The notes: a model not told the origin generated them from the sequence alone. A stretch of DNA of 64,000 bases from Frigoribacterium endophyticum (GCF_011759585.1 NZ_JAAOYV010000002.1:1-64000); one strand, 5' to 3'; shown: positions 45,969-55,605, counted from the stretch's first letter. Translations and numbers: made by a program.

Positions 45969-46129
45969 GGCGACGACTCTACCTCCGCAGCCCCTCCCAC
46001 CGAGCGCCTCCCCGGGCGCCCTCCCGGCCGCCTCGCCCGTGTGCCTCGGGACGACCACCAGGAGGCACGCCTACGCTCTCGGGGAGCACCTCCCTCCCCG
46101 CTCCCCCGCACCGTGAAAGCCAGGGCCCC

Positions 46130-47035
46130 ATGACCGACGCACCCCTCACCGTCCTCGTCTCCGGCGCCTCCGGCCTGGTCGGCACCGAGCTCACCCGGCA
46201 GCTGCGGGAGGCCGGCCACCGCGTCGTGGCGCTCGTCCGCGGCGAGGCCCGTGACGACGACCAGGTCACCTGGGTGCCCGCCGCCGGCATCGTCGACTAC
46301 ACCGTGCTCGACGGGGCCGACGCCGTCGTGAACCTCAGCGGCGCGAACCTCGGCCGCCTGCCCTGGACCCCGGGCTACAAGAAGGAGATCGTGGCGTCGC
46401 GCGTGTCGGCGACCCAGACCCTCGCGCGGGGCATGGCCCGGGCCGAGACGCCGCCGACGGTCTTCCTGAGCGGGTCGGCCGTCGGGATCTACGGCGACCG
46501 CCCCGGGGAGCGCCTGACCGAGGAGAGCCCCCGCGGCACCGGCTTCCTCAGCGACGTCGTCGCCGAGTGGGAGGCCGCGACCGCCGAGGCGCCCTCGGGC
46601 ACGCGCGTCGCCCACCTCCGCACCGGCGTCGTCGTGGGCCCCGGCGGCGCCCTGAAGCCCCTCCTCCCCCTGACCCGCCTCGGCCTCGGCTCGCGCCTCG
46701 GCACCGGCGACCAGTTCTGGCCGTGGATCAGCCTGCACGACGAGGCCGCCGCGATCGTGCACCTGCTCACGTCGACCCTGGAGGGGCCCGTGAACCTGGC
46801 CGGCCCGACGCCGGCCACGAGCGACGAGCTGACCCGCCGGCTGGCCGGTGACCTCGGGAAGCCCTACGCCCTCACCGTGCCCGAGTTCGTCATCTCCGGC
46901 GCCATGCAGGAGGCGGGGCGCGAGATGCTGCTGCCGAGCCAGCAGGTCGTGCCCGCCAAGCTCCTCGCCGACGGCTTCGCCTTCCGTCACCGCACCGTCG
47001 ACGAGGCCGTCGACGCCCTGGTCTCGACCCTCTGA
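46130..47035 (+). CDS. TIGR01777-type epimerase/SDR39U1-like protein
   Basis: A 301-residue extended short-chain-dehydrogenase-like protein. It has the N-terminal Rossmann motif SGASGLVGTEL, VNLSGANL, SRVSATQTL and a C-terminal DUF1731-type domain (LPSQQVVPAKLLADGFAFRH). The in vivo substrate of this family is unknown; E. coli YfcH is a member. It starts at ATG 46130 with a TACGCT about 55 nt upstream as a possible -10. It is convergent with the TM/TPR protein gene, with 12 nt between. Confidence 0.88.
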   Translation: MTDAPLTVLVSGASGLVGTELTRQLREAGHRVVALVRGEARDDDQVTWVPAAGIVDYTVLDGADAVVNLSGANLGRLPWTPGYKKEIVASRVSATQTLARGMARAETPPTVFLSGSAVGIYGDRPGERLTEESPRGTGFLSDVVAEWEAATAEAPSGTRVAHLRTGVVVGPGGALKPLLPLTRLGLGSRLGTGDQFWPWISLHDEAAAIVHLLTSTLEGPVNLAGPTPATSDELTRRLAGDLGKPYALTVPEFVISGAMQEAGREMLLPSQQVVPAKLLADGFAFRHRTVDEAVDALVSTL

Positions 47036-47047
47036 GAGGGCGGGCGG

Positions 47048-47503
47048 TCAGCGCGAGGCGGCCGCCGCCTCCCCGCGGAGCTTGATCGACCAGCGCAGGG
47101 CCCGCCGGGCCCGCCGGCGGTCGCCGCACGCGTCGTAGGCCAGCCCGAGCCGGAACCAGGAGCGCCAGTCGTCGGGCGACTCCGCCGCCTCCGCCGCCCA
47201 CCGCGGGAAGGCGGCGTCGGCGGCCTCGCGGTCGTACCGGCCGGAGGCGCGGCGCGGCACGTCGTCGACGGGGAGCTCTCCCGAGGCGGCCAGCTCACGG
47301 ACCATCTGCTGGGTCCGGGCACCGAAGCGGAGCTCGACGACGAGCGCCCAGGCGCCGAGCAGCGGCAGCACCACGAGGGCGGCGCCGAGGACGACCGCGA
47401 TCGGCTCGCCCGTCCGGAGGAAGAGGTACGCGCGCTGCGCGACGAGCACGACGTAGAGCAGCAGCAGCAGCGCCATGACGAGCGCGGCGACGCGGCCCTT
47501 CAT
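47048..47503 (-). CDS. Membrane protein with TPR-like C-terminus, unknown function
   Basis: A 151-residue protein with two membrane helices (about 5-24 and 36-58). A cytosolic tail follows that looks like one to two TPR helices (ESPDDWRSWFRLGLAYDACGDRRRARRALRWSIKL). I do not recognise a named family. The ATG at 47503 overlaps the dapB stop by one base (TGATG), so it is co-translated with dapB. A tail of this type usually mediates protein contacts. Confidence 0.75.
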   Translation of the reverse strand: MKGRVAALVMALLLLLYVVLVAQRAYLFLRTGEPIAVVLGAALVVLPLLGAWALVVELRFGARTQQMVRELAASGELPVDDVPRRASGRYDREAADAAFPRWAAEAAESPDDWRSWFRLGLAYDACGDRRRARRALRWSIKLRGEAAAASR

Positions 47504-48234
47504 CAGTCGAGGGGCAGCACGCGGTCGAGGCCGACCACGACGCCGCTGACGGTCGGGGCCGCCTCGATCGCGACCAGTAGGCCCTTCTCGTACGCGCTCT
47601 GCAACAGCGTGTCGTGGGTCAGCGTCAGGGTCTCCCCCGCGCCTCCCAGGATCACCGACTGCTGGGCGACCACGCCGCGCATCCGCAGGCTGTGCACCGG
47701 CACGCTCGCGACCTGCTGGCCGCGGGCGCGCTGGTCGGAGAACGGGGCGGCCACCGGGCCGAGGTCGCGCCGGGCCTCGGCGATGAGCTCGGCGGTGCGG
47801 ACGGCCGTGCCGGAGGGCGAGTCGACCTTGCCGTCGTGGTGCGACTCGACGATCTCGATCGAGTCGTAGAACCGGGCCGCCATCGTCGCGAACCGCGTGG
47901 CCAGCACCGACCCCAGGCTGAAGTTCGGCACGACGAGGACGCCGGGGCCCGCGACGTCGGCGACGATCGTCGACAGCTTCGCGACGCGCTCGGCGCTCCA
48001 GCCCGAGGTGCCGACGAGCACGGGGAGGCCGGCCCGGACGACGTGCTCGACGATGCCGGGGCTCACGGCGGGGTGCGTCACGTCGACCACGAGGTCGGCG
48101 CCGAGGACGCCGTCGAGGTCGTCGCGCGACGACAGGCCGGCGTGCAGCTCGAGGCCGTCGGTGCGCTCGACGAGGCCGACGATGAACGAGCCGAGCGTGC
48201 CCGTGGCCCCGACCACGGCGATGCGGGAAGTCAT
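47503..48234 (-). CDS. dapB: 4-hydroxy-tetrahydrodipicolinate reductase
   Basis: DapB reduces HTPA to tetrahydrodipicolinate. The 243-residue protein has a Rossmann start (RIAVVGATGTLGSF), the substrate motif ESHHDGKVDSPSGTA and the VVPNFSLGS strand. The nucleotide loop GATGTLGS is a little shorter than the GAxGRMG of many DapBs. The ATG at 48234 has TAGGTT (48242-48247) 7 nt upstream. It is divergent from a GNAT gene. Confidence 0.95.
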   Translation of the reverse strand: MTSRIAVVGATGTLGSFIVGLVERTDGLELHAGLSSRDDLDGVLGADLVVDVTHPAVSPGIVEHVVRAGLPVLVGTSGWSAERVAKLSTIVADVAGPGVLVVPNFSLGSVLATRFATMAARFYDSIEIVESHHDGKVDSPSGTAVRTAELIAEARRDLGPVAAPFSDQRARGQQVASVPVHSLRMRGVVAQQSVILGGAGETLTLTHDTLLQSAYEKGLLVAIEAAPTVSGVVVGLDRVLPLD

Positions 48235-48284
48235 GGGGACCAACCTACCGGCCGGGGCCGCCGGGGCGACCTAGCATGGTGCCC
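48235..48284. promoter_or_regulatory. Back-to-back leaderless promoters, dapB and GNAT
   Basis: Only 50 nt separate two divergent ATGs. The minus-strand -10 TAGGTT (48242-48247) and the plus-strand -10 TAGCAT (48272-48277) each end 7 nt before their ATG. The -35 regions must overlap in the middle, so the two genes probably compete for polymerase. Confidence 0.55.
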
Positions 48285-48806
48285 ATGAGCAGGTTCCGCC
48301 CCGTCGACGTCACGGCGCCCGTCGCCGCCGAGCTGCTGACCGCCTACTTCGCCGAGCGGGCCCGCACCTTCCCCGGCGGGCCGGCGGCCTACGTGGCCAC
48401 GCTCCCCGACCCGGCCGCGTTCACGCCGCCCGCCGGCGTCTTCGTCGTCGCCGAGGAGGACGCCGGCGCGGCGCCGGGCCCCGACGAGTCGGCGTCGCTC
48501 GGCTGCGGCGGCGTCCGCGCCGTGGCTCCGGGGCCCGGCGGCGAGGTGCGCTTCGAGGTCAAGCACCTCTTCGTCTCCCCCGCCGGGCGGGGCCGGGGGC
48601 TCGGCCGGGCGCTGCTCGACGAGCTGGAGCGCCGGGCGCGCGACCTCGGTGCGGACGAGCTCGTGCTCGACACGAACGACAGCCTCGCGGCCGCGGGCGG
48701 CCTCTACCGCTCGTCGGGCTACGAGCGGATCGAGCCCTACAACGCCAACCCGAACGCGACGGCCTGGTACCGCAAGGCCCTGGGCCGCACGGCTCCTCCC
48801 CGCTAG
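48285..48806 (+). CDS. GNAT-family N-acetyltransferase
   Basis: A 173-residue GCN5-related acetyltransferase. Motif A with the acetyl-CoA pyrophosphate loop is PAGRGRGLGRALL, followed by LVLDTNDSLAAAGGLYRSSGYERI, a pattern common in small-molecule or protein N-acetylases. Substrate unknown. I choose ATG 48285, 7 nt after TAGCAT, over ATG 48276, which lies inside that hexamer. Its TAG stop shares CTAG (48803-48806) with the convergent phosphatase. Confidence 0.85.
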   Translation: MSRFRPVDVTAPVAAELLTAYFAERARTFPGGPAAYVATLPDPAAFTPPAGVFVVAEEDAGAAPGPDESASLGCGGVRAVAPGPGGEVRFEVKHLFVSPAGRGRGLGRALLDELERRARDLGADELVLDTNDSLAAAGGLYRSSGYERIEPYNANPNATAWYRKALGRTAPPR

Positions 48807-49423
48807 ATCGGCTGTTCGACCGGGAGGCCGGTGCGCAGCTCGACCGGAAGGTGCCCGAGGTCGTTGTGGGTGACGAGCTCCGGCGGCTTCGCCGAGCGGA
48901 CGCGGATGATCGTCAGGCCGGCGTTGGCCTGGTTGACGCCCATCCAGCGCCAGTCCGGAGCCCCGAACACCTCGCGGACGAACCACCCGATCACGAAGTT
49001 GTGCGTGATGAGGAGGTCGTGGCGGTCCTCGCGGGCCGGGGTCAGCCACTCGGAGACGGCGTCGGCCATCTGCGCCTGCCCCGCCTCGACCTCCTCGTCG
49101 GTCACCCCGCCGAAGAACGGCTTGTAGGCCGCGGGCATGTCGGGCGTCGGGCCGGACGGCACGCAGTCGAAGAGCAGCGTCGAGGGCTGCGACTCGAGGG
49201 CCGGGAGCCGCTCGGTCATGATGCGGGCCGTCTCGGCGGCGCGCTCCAGCGGCGAGTGCCACGCGGCGTCGAACGGCACGCCGCCGAGGCGCTCGGCGAT
49301 CAGGCGCGCCTGGCGCTTGCCCCGCTCGGAGAGCGGTCCGTCGGGCAGCCCGTGCTCGGCGTCCTGCTGTTCGCCGTGCCGGACGAGGTAGAGGTAGTGG
49401 GACACCGTCGTCTCCTGGTTCAT
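48803..49423 (-). CDS. Histidine phosphatase superfamily protein
   Basis: A 206-residue phosphoglycerate-mutase-like phosphatase. The catalytic RHGE motif is at residues 15-18 (LVRHGEQQD), with SPLERAAETA and the second His in LLITHNFVIGWFV. Substrate unknown. The ATG at 49423 overlaps the M16 peptidase stop as ATGA. Its TAG stop shares CTAG with the GNAT gene. Confidence 0.88.
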   Translation of the reverse strand: MNQETTVSHYLYLVRHGEQQDAEHGLPDGPLSERGKRQARLIAERLGGVPFDAAWHSPLERAAETARIMTERLPALESQPSTLLFDCVPSGPTPDMPAAYKPFFGGVTDEEVEAGQAQMADAVSEWLTPAREDRHDLLITHNFVIGWFVREVFGAPDWRWMGVNQANAGLTIIRVRSAKPPELVTHNDLGHLPVELRTGLPVEQPI

Positions 49424-50790
49424 GGGGTGGTGGCGGGCGGGCCGGGTGCGTCGGGCGCGCTCGGCACGGCGAGGTCGGCAGCGTCGAGGTCGCCGACGAC
49501 GACCGTCGACAGAGCTCCGCCGCGCAGTGCACCGGCGAGCTCGCGGACGTCGTCGGTGGTGACGCGCGCGATGCGGTCGAGCGAGGCGTCGAGGTCGACG
49601 AACTCGCCGAGCGACAGCTCGGCGCGGCCGAGCCGGTTCATGCGCGTGTCGCTGTCCTCCAGCGCGAGGGCGGCGGCGCCGCCGAGCTGGCCGACCGCGC
49701 GACGGTGCTCGTCGTCGGTGATGCCCTCGTCGGCGAGGCGGTCGAGCTCGTCGAGCATCAGGCGCGACACCCGACCGGCGTTGGACGGCGTGCAGCCGGA
49801 GTAGAGGCCGAAGACCCCGGCGTCGGAGTAGCTCGACGCGAACGAGTAGACCGAGTACGCGAGGCCGCGACGCTCGCGGACCTCCTGGAAGAGGCGCGAC
49901 GACATGCCCCCGCCCAGCACGGAGTTGAGCACGGCGAGCGACGAGCGACGCTCGTCGGCCGCGGAGATGCCCGGCAGGCCGAGCAGGACGGTGGCCTGCT
50001 CGAGGGGGCGCCGCACGATCGTGACGGGCTCGGCCGGCGTCGGCACCACGGCGGTGGTCGACCGCCGGGCCACGGGCGACGCGGCCTCCGTCGACCAGTC
50101 GGACCGGTCGAGGGCGGCCGTGAGGCGCTCGACGAGGTGGTCGTGCTCGACGGCGCCGGCGACGGTGACGACGAGGTCGCGGGGCCGGTAGTTCTCGCGC
50201 CAGTGGCGGTGCACGTCGTCGCGCGACGCGGCGCGGATGCTCTCGGGGGTGCCGCCGATGGGGCGGCCCAGGGGGTGGTCGCCGAAGACCGACTCGAAGA
50301 GGCGCTCGCCCGCGACGTCGGCCGGGTCGTCGTCGGCCATCGCCAGCTCCTCGAGGATGACCCCGCGCTCGGTCTCGAACTCGACGGGGTCGAGCGACGC
50401 CGACGTCAGCATGTCGGCCAGCACGTCGACGGCGTCGTCGAGGTCGACGTCGCGGACGCGGGCGTAGTAGCAGGTGTACTCCTTGGCGGTCGCGGCGTTG
50501 TGCTCGCCGCCGACCGACTCGAAGGCCACCGCGATGTCGAGGGCGGACCTCGTCGTCGTGCCCTTGAAGAGCAGGTGCTCGAGGAAGTGGGTCGAGCCCC
50601 GCTCGCCCTCCTGCTCGTCACGCGAGCCCACCGCGACCCAGAAGCCCACCGTGGCGCTGCGCGCGCCCGGCATGCGCTCGCTGAGGATGCGCACCCCCGT
50701 CGGCAGGACGCTGCGGCGGACGAGGGCGTCGCCCGTCGCGACGAAGGAGAGCTCGACCGCGTCGAGGGGCAGGGAGACAGGACCGGTCAT
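49420..50790 (-). CDS. M16-family zinc metallopeptidase
   Basis: A 456-residue processing-peptidase-like enzyme with inverted zinc motif HFLEH (near residue 68) and the third ligand Glu in FETERGVILEELAM. The C-terminal half carries the GGGMSSRLFQEVRERRGLAYSV block that shapes the chamber. In actinobacteria this gene (pepR) lies beside pnp, as it nearly does here. The ATG at 50790 has TAGGCT (50798-50803) 7 nt upstream. Natural substrates are unknown. Confidence 0.92.
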   Translation of the reverse strand: MTGPVSLPLDAVELSFVATGDALVRRSVLPTGVRILSERMPGARSATVGFWVAVGSRDEQEGERGSTHFLEHLLFKGTTTRSALDIAVAFESVGGEHNAATAKEYTCYYARVRDVDLDDAVDVLADMLTSASLDPVEFETERGVILEELAMADDDPADVAGERLFESVFGDHPLGRPIGGTPESIRAASRDDVHRHWRENYRPRDLVVTVAGAVEHDHLVERLTAALDRSDWSTEAASPVARRSTTAVVPTPAEPVTIVRRPLEQATVLLGLPGISAADERRSSLAVLNSVLGGGMSSRLFQEVRERRGLAYSVYSFASSYSDAGVFGLYSGCTPSNAGRVSRLMLDELDRLADEGITDDEHRRAVGQLGGAAALALEDSDTRMNRLGRAELSLGEFVDLDASLDRIARVTTDDVRELAGALRGGALSTVVVGDLDAADLAVPSAPDAPGPPATTP

Positions 50791-51015
50791 CAGAGCGAGC
50801 CTACGGGATGCCCTCCGGCGCCGTCACCCGAACTGGGGGACGTGGATGTGGACAAACAGACGAGTCCGTCTGTCCTCATCGATGCTACAGTGATGTCACC
50901 GACGGCGGCACCACCCCCCTGATCAGTCGTCGTCGGCGGCTGTGGACGTCCTGGAGGTCCCGAGCACGCGTTCCCCCGACGCGGCTCGAGCCACCGAGTC
51001 CCAAGGAGCCACGCT
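50791..51015 (+). promoter_or_regulatory. Divergent region with TetR-type operator
   Basis: The palindrome ACAGACG-N4-CGTCTGT (50856-50873) precedes an extended -10 (TGC then TACAGT, 50886-50891) for the plus-strand TetR gene. The palindrome covers where the -35 would be, so autorepression is likely. The predicted leader of about 118 nt ends with AAGGAG 7 nt before the GTG. Confidence 0.6.
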
Positions 51016-51630
51016 GTGACGGTCGATTCCCCCCAACCGGCCGTCCAGCGTCTCCCTGGGCGTCCCCGCGCCGACCAGACCACGCCCGGCGCCCGCGCCC
51101 GCGTGCTGACGACGGCCGACCGCCTCTTCTCCGACGAGGGCATCCGCGTCGTGGGCGTCGATCGCCTCATCGCCGAGTCGAGCGTCACCAAGGCCACGTT
51201 CTACAAGCACTTCGGCGCGAAGGACACCCTCGTGCTCGAGTACCTCGCCGGTCGCCACGAGCGCGACGTCGAGGCCCTCGCCGCCCTCGTCGAGGATCAC
51301 CCGGACGGCGCGGAGCGCATCCGAGCCCTGCTGGAGTCGGTGGTCGCGCAGCTGCAGGCCCCCGGCTACCGGGGCTCCCCCTGGGCCAACGCCGCCTCCG
51401 AGTTCAGCGACCCGACCCACGCCGTCCGCGCCAGCATCGCCGAGCACCGCGAGTGGCAGACGGACGCCCTCGTCGACCTCTTCAAGGACGCCGCGCACCC
51501 GATGCCCGGCGACGCGGCGGACGACCTCCTGCTCGCGTGGGACGGCGCACAGATCGGCGCCTACGCCGGCGACGCCATCGCGGCCGCCGCCTCCCTGCGC
51601 CGCACCGTCGAGCGCCTCCTCAGCGCCTGA
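51016..51630 (+). CDS. TetR-family transcriptional regulator
   Basis: The 204-residue protein has an N-terminal HTH at about 26-75 (ARVLTTADRLFSDEGIRVVGVDRLIAESSVTKATFYKHFGAKDTL, cited in part) and a ligand-binding C-terminal domain. GTG at 51016 follows AAGGAG. It is convergent with an aldo/keto reductase and separated from it by a hairpin. It probably represses itself through the palindrome at 50856-50873; whether it controls the reductase cannot be told from sequence. Confidence 0.88.
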   Translation: MTVDSPQPAVQRLPGRPRADQTTPGARARVLTTADRLFSDEGIRVVGVDRLIAESSVTKATFYKHFGAKDTLVLEYLAGRHERDVEALAALVEDHPDGAERIRALLESVVAQLQAPGYRGSPWANAASEFSDPTHAVRASIAEHREWQTDALVDLFKDAAHPMPGDAADDLLLAWDGAQIGAYAGDAIAAAASLRRTVERLLSA

Positions 51631-51644
51631 CGCGAGACACCTGA

Positions 51645-51665
51645 CCCGCTCCGCACCGGAGCGGG
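51645..51665. terminator. Bidirectional terminator, TetR and aldo/keto reductase
   Basis: Perfect 9-bp stem (51645-51653 with 51657-51665) with a 3-nt loop, in the 39-nt gap between two convergent genes. Confidence 0.75.
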
Positions 51666-51669
51666 CACC

Positions 51670-52707
51670 TCAGGCCGAGGCTCGGTCGAGCTCCAGCACC
51701 TGGGTGCGCGTGAGTCGGACCTGAGCCGCCTGGGCGAGCTCGGCGACCTGAGCGGCGCTCGTGGCGCTCGCCACCGGTGCGACCACGTTCGGCTTCGCGA
51801 GCAGCCACGCCAGTGAGATGGCGGCCGGCGACACGTCGTGCACCGCCGCGACCCGGTCGAGCTCGGCGAGGACCCGCAGGCCCTTCTTCGTCAGGTGACG
51901 CGAGACGTCCTTCCCGCGACGGGTGCGCGAGACGTCGGCCCGGGTGCGGTACTTGCCGGTCAGGAACCCGCTCGCCAGGGCGAAGCGCGGCATCACGGCC
52001 AGCCCGAGCTGCGCGGCGACCTTCGAGAGCCCGCCCTCGTACTCGGTGCGGTTCATGAGGTTGTACTGGTTCTGCAGGGCCACCATCGGGGCCACCCCGA
52101 GCATGCCCGCGGCGATGCGCGCCTCGTAGAGACGGTTGCCCGAGTGGTGGGCTCCCCCGAACCAGCGGACCTTGCCGGCCCGGATGAGGTGGTCGACGGC
52201 GAGCAGCGTGCGCTCGAACGCCACCTCGGTGTCGTCGACGTGCAGGTACAGGAGGTCGACGTGGTCGGTGCCGAGTCGTTCGAGCGACGCCTCGACGGCC
52301 CGCTCGACCGCCCGCGGGGTGAGCCCGGGGTGATCGGCGCTCTTGCCGATCTTCGTCGACAGCACGACGTCGTCGCGGGAGCGGCGACGCTTCATCCACG
52401 AGCCGATCATGATCTCGCTTCGACCGCCCGCGTACGAGTCGGCCGTGTCGACGAAGTTGCCGCCGAGGTCGTAGTACGCGTCGAGCACCGCCTCGGTCTC
52501 GGTCTGGTCGGCCGTCCAGCCGAAGACGTTGCCGCCGATCGCCATGGGGAAGACGCGGAGGTCGGACGTGCCGAGGCGGCGTCGCGGCTGGATGACGCCG
52601 AGGTCGACGGGGACGGTCGCGTCGGTGACGGACGAGCGCCGCGGGGGGCGGGCGGGGGCGGCACGGGGAGCCTCGGCACCGGTGGCGCGCGCCGTGGTCT
52701 CGCTCAC
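51670..52707 (-). CDS. Aldo/keto reductase
   Basis: This NADPH-dependent oxidoreductase of the AKR superfamily has 345 residues. The catalytic tetrad is visible: Asp and Tyr in VDTADSYAGG, Lys in VVLSTKIG and His in YLHVDD. RSEIMIGSWMKRR and a C-terminal VVAPVASATS cofactor segment fit the family. I choose the GTG at 52707 because GGAGGGG lies 8 nt upstream; the first 45 residues are Ala/Arg-rich and variable. Substrate unknown. Confidence 0.88.
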   Translation of the reverse strand: MSETTARATGAEAPRAAPARPPRRSSVTDATVPVDLGVIQPRRRLGTSDLRVFPMAIGGNVFGWTADQTETEAVLDAYYDLGGNFVDTADSYAGGRSEIMIGSWMKRRRSRDDVVLSTKIGKSADHPGLTPRAVERAVEASLERLGTDHVDLLYLHVDDTEVAFERTLLAVDHLIRAGKVRWFGGAHHSGNRLYEARIAAGMLGVAPMVALQNQYNLMNRTEYEGGLSKVAAQLGLAVMPRFALASGFLTGKYRTRADVSRTRRGKDVSRHLTKKGLRVLAELDRVAAVHDVSPAAISLAWLLAKPNVVAPVASATSAAQVAELAQAAQVRLTRTQVLELDRASA

Positions 52708-52980
52708 TCGCGTCACCCCTCCGAGGCTGGTCTGGCGGCTCTCGTCGGGCACCGACGACAGGACCCCGCCGACCGTGGCGACCATCGGTCACGGCGAGCT
52801 GGATCGGGCCCTCACGTCGAGACTACGGGCCGGAGCGGTGCTCGGCACGCCGCCGCACCCGATCGTTACGAGAACATCCCTCAGATTCTCGGGGGGCGCC
52901 TCCTCGGGGCCTCAGGAGGCACGGCAGCACCGCCTGTCACACCCCTCCGGGGCACTCTCGGCGCCCCCGGGGACGACGAA
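52708..52980. other. Spacer upstream of the aldo/keto reductase
   Basis: About 270 nt with no gene I can support. It holds the reductase ribosome-binding site, an inverted repeat CGAGAA/TTCTCG with 11 nt between (near 52869-52892), and a GCCTCCT/AGGAGGC stem (52898-52904 with 52914-52920) that includes the dispersed GCGCCTCC motif. Confidence 0.35.
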
Positions 52981-53010
52981 GCCCGCCCCCGACCGAGGTC
53001 GGGGGCGGGC
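52981..53010 (-). terminator. pnp terminator
   Basis: Fourteen-base perfect arms (52981-52994 with 52997-53010) begin 20 nt after the pnp stop. The inner bases must open to make a loop. Confidence 0.8.
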
Positions 53011-53029
53011 CGTGTCTGACGGTCAGCGA

Positions 53030-55306
53030 CTAGCCGAGGTCGACCGACGCGTCGTCGCTCTCGCCGGCAGCGCCGCTCGAGTCGGTGTCGGCCTCGTCGG
53101 CCACGACCGGAGCGAGCGACAGCTTGCCGCGGTCGTCGATCTTCGTGATCTCGACGAGGATCTTCTGGCCGACCCCGAGCACGTCCTCGACGTTCTCGAC
53201 GCGCTTGCCGCCGGCCAGCTTGCGGACCTCGCTGATGTGCAGCAGGCCGTCCTTGCCGGGGAGGAGCGAGACGAAGGCGCCGAACGACGCGATCTTGACG
53301 ACCGTGCCGAGGAACTGCTCGCCCACCTCGGGGTTGGTCGGGTTCGCGATGGCGTTGACCTGGGCGCGGGCTGCCTCGGCCGAGGGGCCGTCGACGGCGC
53401 CGATGTAGACGGTGCCGTCCTCCTCGATGGAGATGTCGGCGCCGGTCTCGTCCTGGATCGCGTTGATCGTCTTGCCCTTCGGGCCGATCAGCTCGCCGAT
53501 CTTGTCCTGCGGGATCTGGACCGAGATCACGCGGGGCGCGGTCGGGGCCATCTCGTCGGGCGCGTCGATCGCCGAGGTGAGCACGCTGAGGATGGCGGTG
53601 CGCGCCTCCTTGGCCTGCTTCAGGGCGGCGTCGAGCACGGCGGTCGGCAGACCGTCGAGCTTCGTGTCGAGCTGGATGGCCGTGACGAACTCGCTCGTGC
53701 CGGCGACCTTGAAGTCCATGTCGCCGAGGGCGTCCTCCGCACCGAGGATGTCGGTGAGGGCCGCGTAGCGGGTCTGACCGTCGACCTCGTCGGAGACGAG
53801 GCCCATGGCGATGCCCGCGACGGGGGCGCGCAGCGGGACGCCGGCGTTGAGGAGCGACAGCGTCGAGGCGCAGACGGAGCCCATCGACGTCGAGCCGTTG
53901 GAGCCGAGGGCCTCGGACACCTGACGGATCGCGTAGGGGAACTCCTCGCGGCTGGGCAGCACCGGCACGAGGGCGCGCTCGGCGAGGAAGCCGTGCCCGA
54001 TCTCGCGACGCTTCGGCGACCCGACTCGGCCGGTCTCACCGGTCGAGTAGGGCGGGAAGTTGTAGTGGTGCAGGTAGCGCTTCTTCGTGACCGGGCTCAG
54101 CGAGTCGATCTGCTGCTCCATCTTGAGCATGTTCAGCGTGGTGACGCCCAGGATCTGGGTCTCGCCGCGCTGGAAGATGGCGGAGCCGTGGACGCGCGGG
54201 ATGACCTGGACCTCGGCGTCGAGCGGACGGATGTCGGCCAGGCCGCGGCCGTCCATGCGGACCTGCTCGGTGAGGATGCGGTCGCGGACGACCTTCTTGG
54301 TGGCCGTCTTGTAGGCGGCGGAGACCTGGCCGAGGGCGGACTCGGGCAGCGCGCCCGACTCGACCTTCGCCGCGACGGCGTCCTTGACCTTGCCCTTGAG
54401 CACGTCGTCGGCGTCCTGGCGCTCGATCTTGCCGGCGATCTTGTAGACCTCGGAGAGCTCGGAGCCGGCGGCCTCGGTGACCGCGGCGAGGACCTCGTCG
54501 GTGTAGGGCAGGAAGACCGGGTAGTCGGCGATCTCCTTGAAGGCCTGCGCGGCCATCGCGGACTGCGCGTCGACCAGCTGCTTCAGGAAGGGCTTGGCGG
54601 CCTCGAGGCCCTGGGCCACGACGGCCTCGTCGGGCTTGGTGGCGCCGCCCTGGATGAGGCCCCAGGCGTGCTCGGTGGCCTCGGCCTCGACCATCATGAT
54701 CGCGACGTCCTCGTTGCCGGCGGCGTCGGTGACGACGCGGCCCGCGACGGTCAGGTCGAAGACGGCCTCGGCCAGCTGCGAGGCCTTGGGGAAGGCCACC
54801 CACTGGTCGCCGATGAGGGCGAGGCGGACACCGGCGATCGGGCCGGAGAAGGGCAGGCCCGAGATCTGGGTGGAGGCGCTGGCCGCGTTGATGGCCAGGG
54901 CGTCGTAGAACTCGTCGGGCGCGATGCTCAGGACGGTGATGACGACCTGGACCTCGTTGCGCAGGCCCTCGACGAAGGAGGGGCGCAGGGGCCGGTCGAT
55001 GAGGCGGCAGACGAGGATGGCCTCGGTGGAGGGGCGGCCCTCGCGACGGAAGAACGAGCCGGGGATCTTGCCCGCGGCGTACGAGCGCTCCTCGACGTCG
55101 ATGGTGAGGGGGAAGAAGTCGAAGTTGTCCTTCGGCTTCTTGCTGGCGCTCGTGGCGGACAGCAGCATGGTGTCGTCGTCGAGGTAGGCGGCGACGGCTC
55201 CCTGGGCCTGCTGGGCGAGACGACCGGTCTCGAATCGGATGGTGCGCTTGCCGAACTTGCCGTTGTCGAGGACGGCTTCGCCGAACTTGATCTCTGGACC
55301 CTCCAT
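53030..55306 (-). CDS. pnp: Polynucleotide phosphorylase
   Basis: PNPase degrades RNA 3'-5' phosphorolytically and in actinobacteria also synthesises tails; an older name is guanosine pentaphosphate synthetase I. The 758-residue protein has two RNase PH cores ([31 protein letters not shown] with [12 protein letters not shown]), an all-alpha linker, a KH domain ([14 protein letters not shown]) and an S1 domain ([24 protein letters not shown]). The ATG at 55306 has AGGAG 10 nt upstream. It is separated from rpsO by an inserted plus-strand gene. Confidence 0.97.
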   Translation of the reverse strand: MEGPEIKFGEAVLDNGKFGKRTIRFETGRLAQQAQGAVAAYLDDDTMLLSATSASKKPKDNFDFFPLTIDVEERSYAAGKIPGSFFRREGRPSTEAILVCRLIDRPLRPSFVEGLRNEVQVVITVLSIAPDEFYDALAINAASASTQISGLPFSGPIAGVRLALIGDQWVAFPKASQLAEAVFDLTVAGRVVTDAAGNEDVAIMMVEAEATEHAWGLIQGGATKPDEAVVAQGLEAAKPFLKQLVDAQSAMAAQAFKEIADYPVFLPYTDEVLAAVTEAAGSELSEVYKIAGKIERQDADDVLKGKVKDAVAAKVESGALPESALGQVSAAYKTATKKVVRDRILTEQVRMDGRGLADIRPLDAEVQVIPRVHGSAIFQRGETQILGVTTLNMLKMEQQIDSLSPVTKKRYLHHYNFPPYSTGETGRVGSPKRREIGHGFLAERALVPVLPSREEFPYAIRQVSEALGSNGSTSMGSVCASTLSLLNAGVPLRAPVAGIAMGLVSDEVDGQTRYAALTDILGAEDALGDMDFKVAGTSEFVTAIQLDTKLDGLPTAVLDAALKQAKEARTAILSVLTSAIDAPDEMAPTAPRVISVQIPQDKIGELIGPKGKTINAIQDETGADISIEEDGTVYIGAVDGPSAEAARAQVNAIANPTNPEVGEQFLGTVVKIASFGAFVSLLPGKDGLLHISEVRKLAGGKRVENVEDVLGVGQKILVEITKIDDRGKLSLAPVVADEADTDSSGAAGESDDASVDLG

Positions 55307-55605
55307 GTGGGGGCTACTCCTCTTTGTTTTGCATCGACGCCCCGTGTGGGCATCGATGTGCATCCGGAGCGGGCGGGGCGGCGGGCACGAAGGACGTGCA
55401 CGGACGACGGCGCGGTGCGCCGGTCGTTCGTCTGGCCATCAGTGGGAACGGTCGGAGCCCTCTGCCCGACCGGCGCTGACGAGCGCCGGGACCGGGGCGG
55501 GATCCGCCTGTCACCACCGGTGACCAGCAGCCGAGACCGGCCTGCTCCGTGCGCGATCCTAGCACCGGGGCCTCCGCGGGCCGGGAGGCGGGCGGGCGCC
55601 GCGGC
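55307..55605 (-). promoter_or_regulatory. pnp leader and divergent upstream region
   Basis: No gene lies in these 300 nt. On the pnp side there is a perfect 8-bp hairpin (55470-55477 with 55482-55489, 4-nt loop) and a 6-bp one (55510-55515 with 55519-55524, 3-nt loop). Structured pnp leaders are known to mediate RNase III/PNPase autoregulation in other bacteria, so the same is possible here. Confidence 0.4.
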
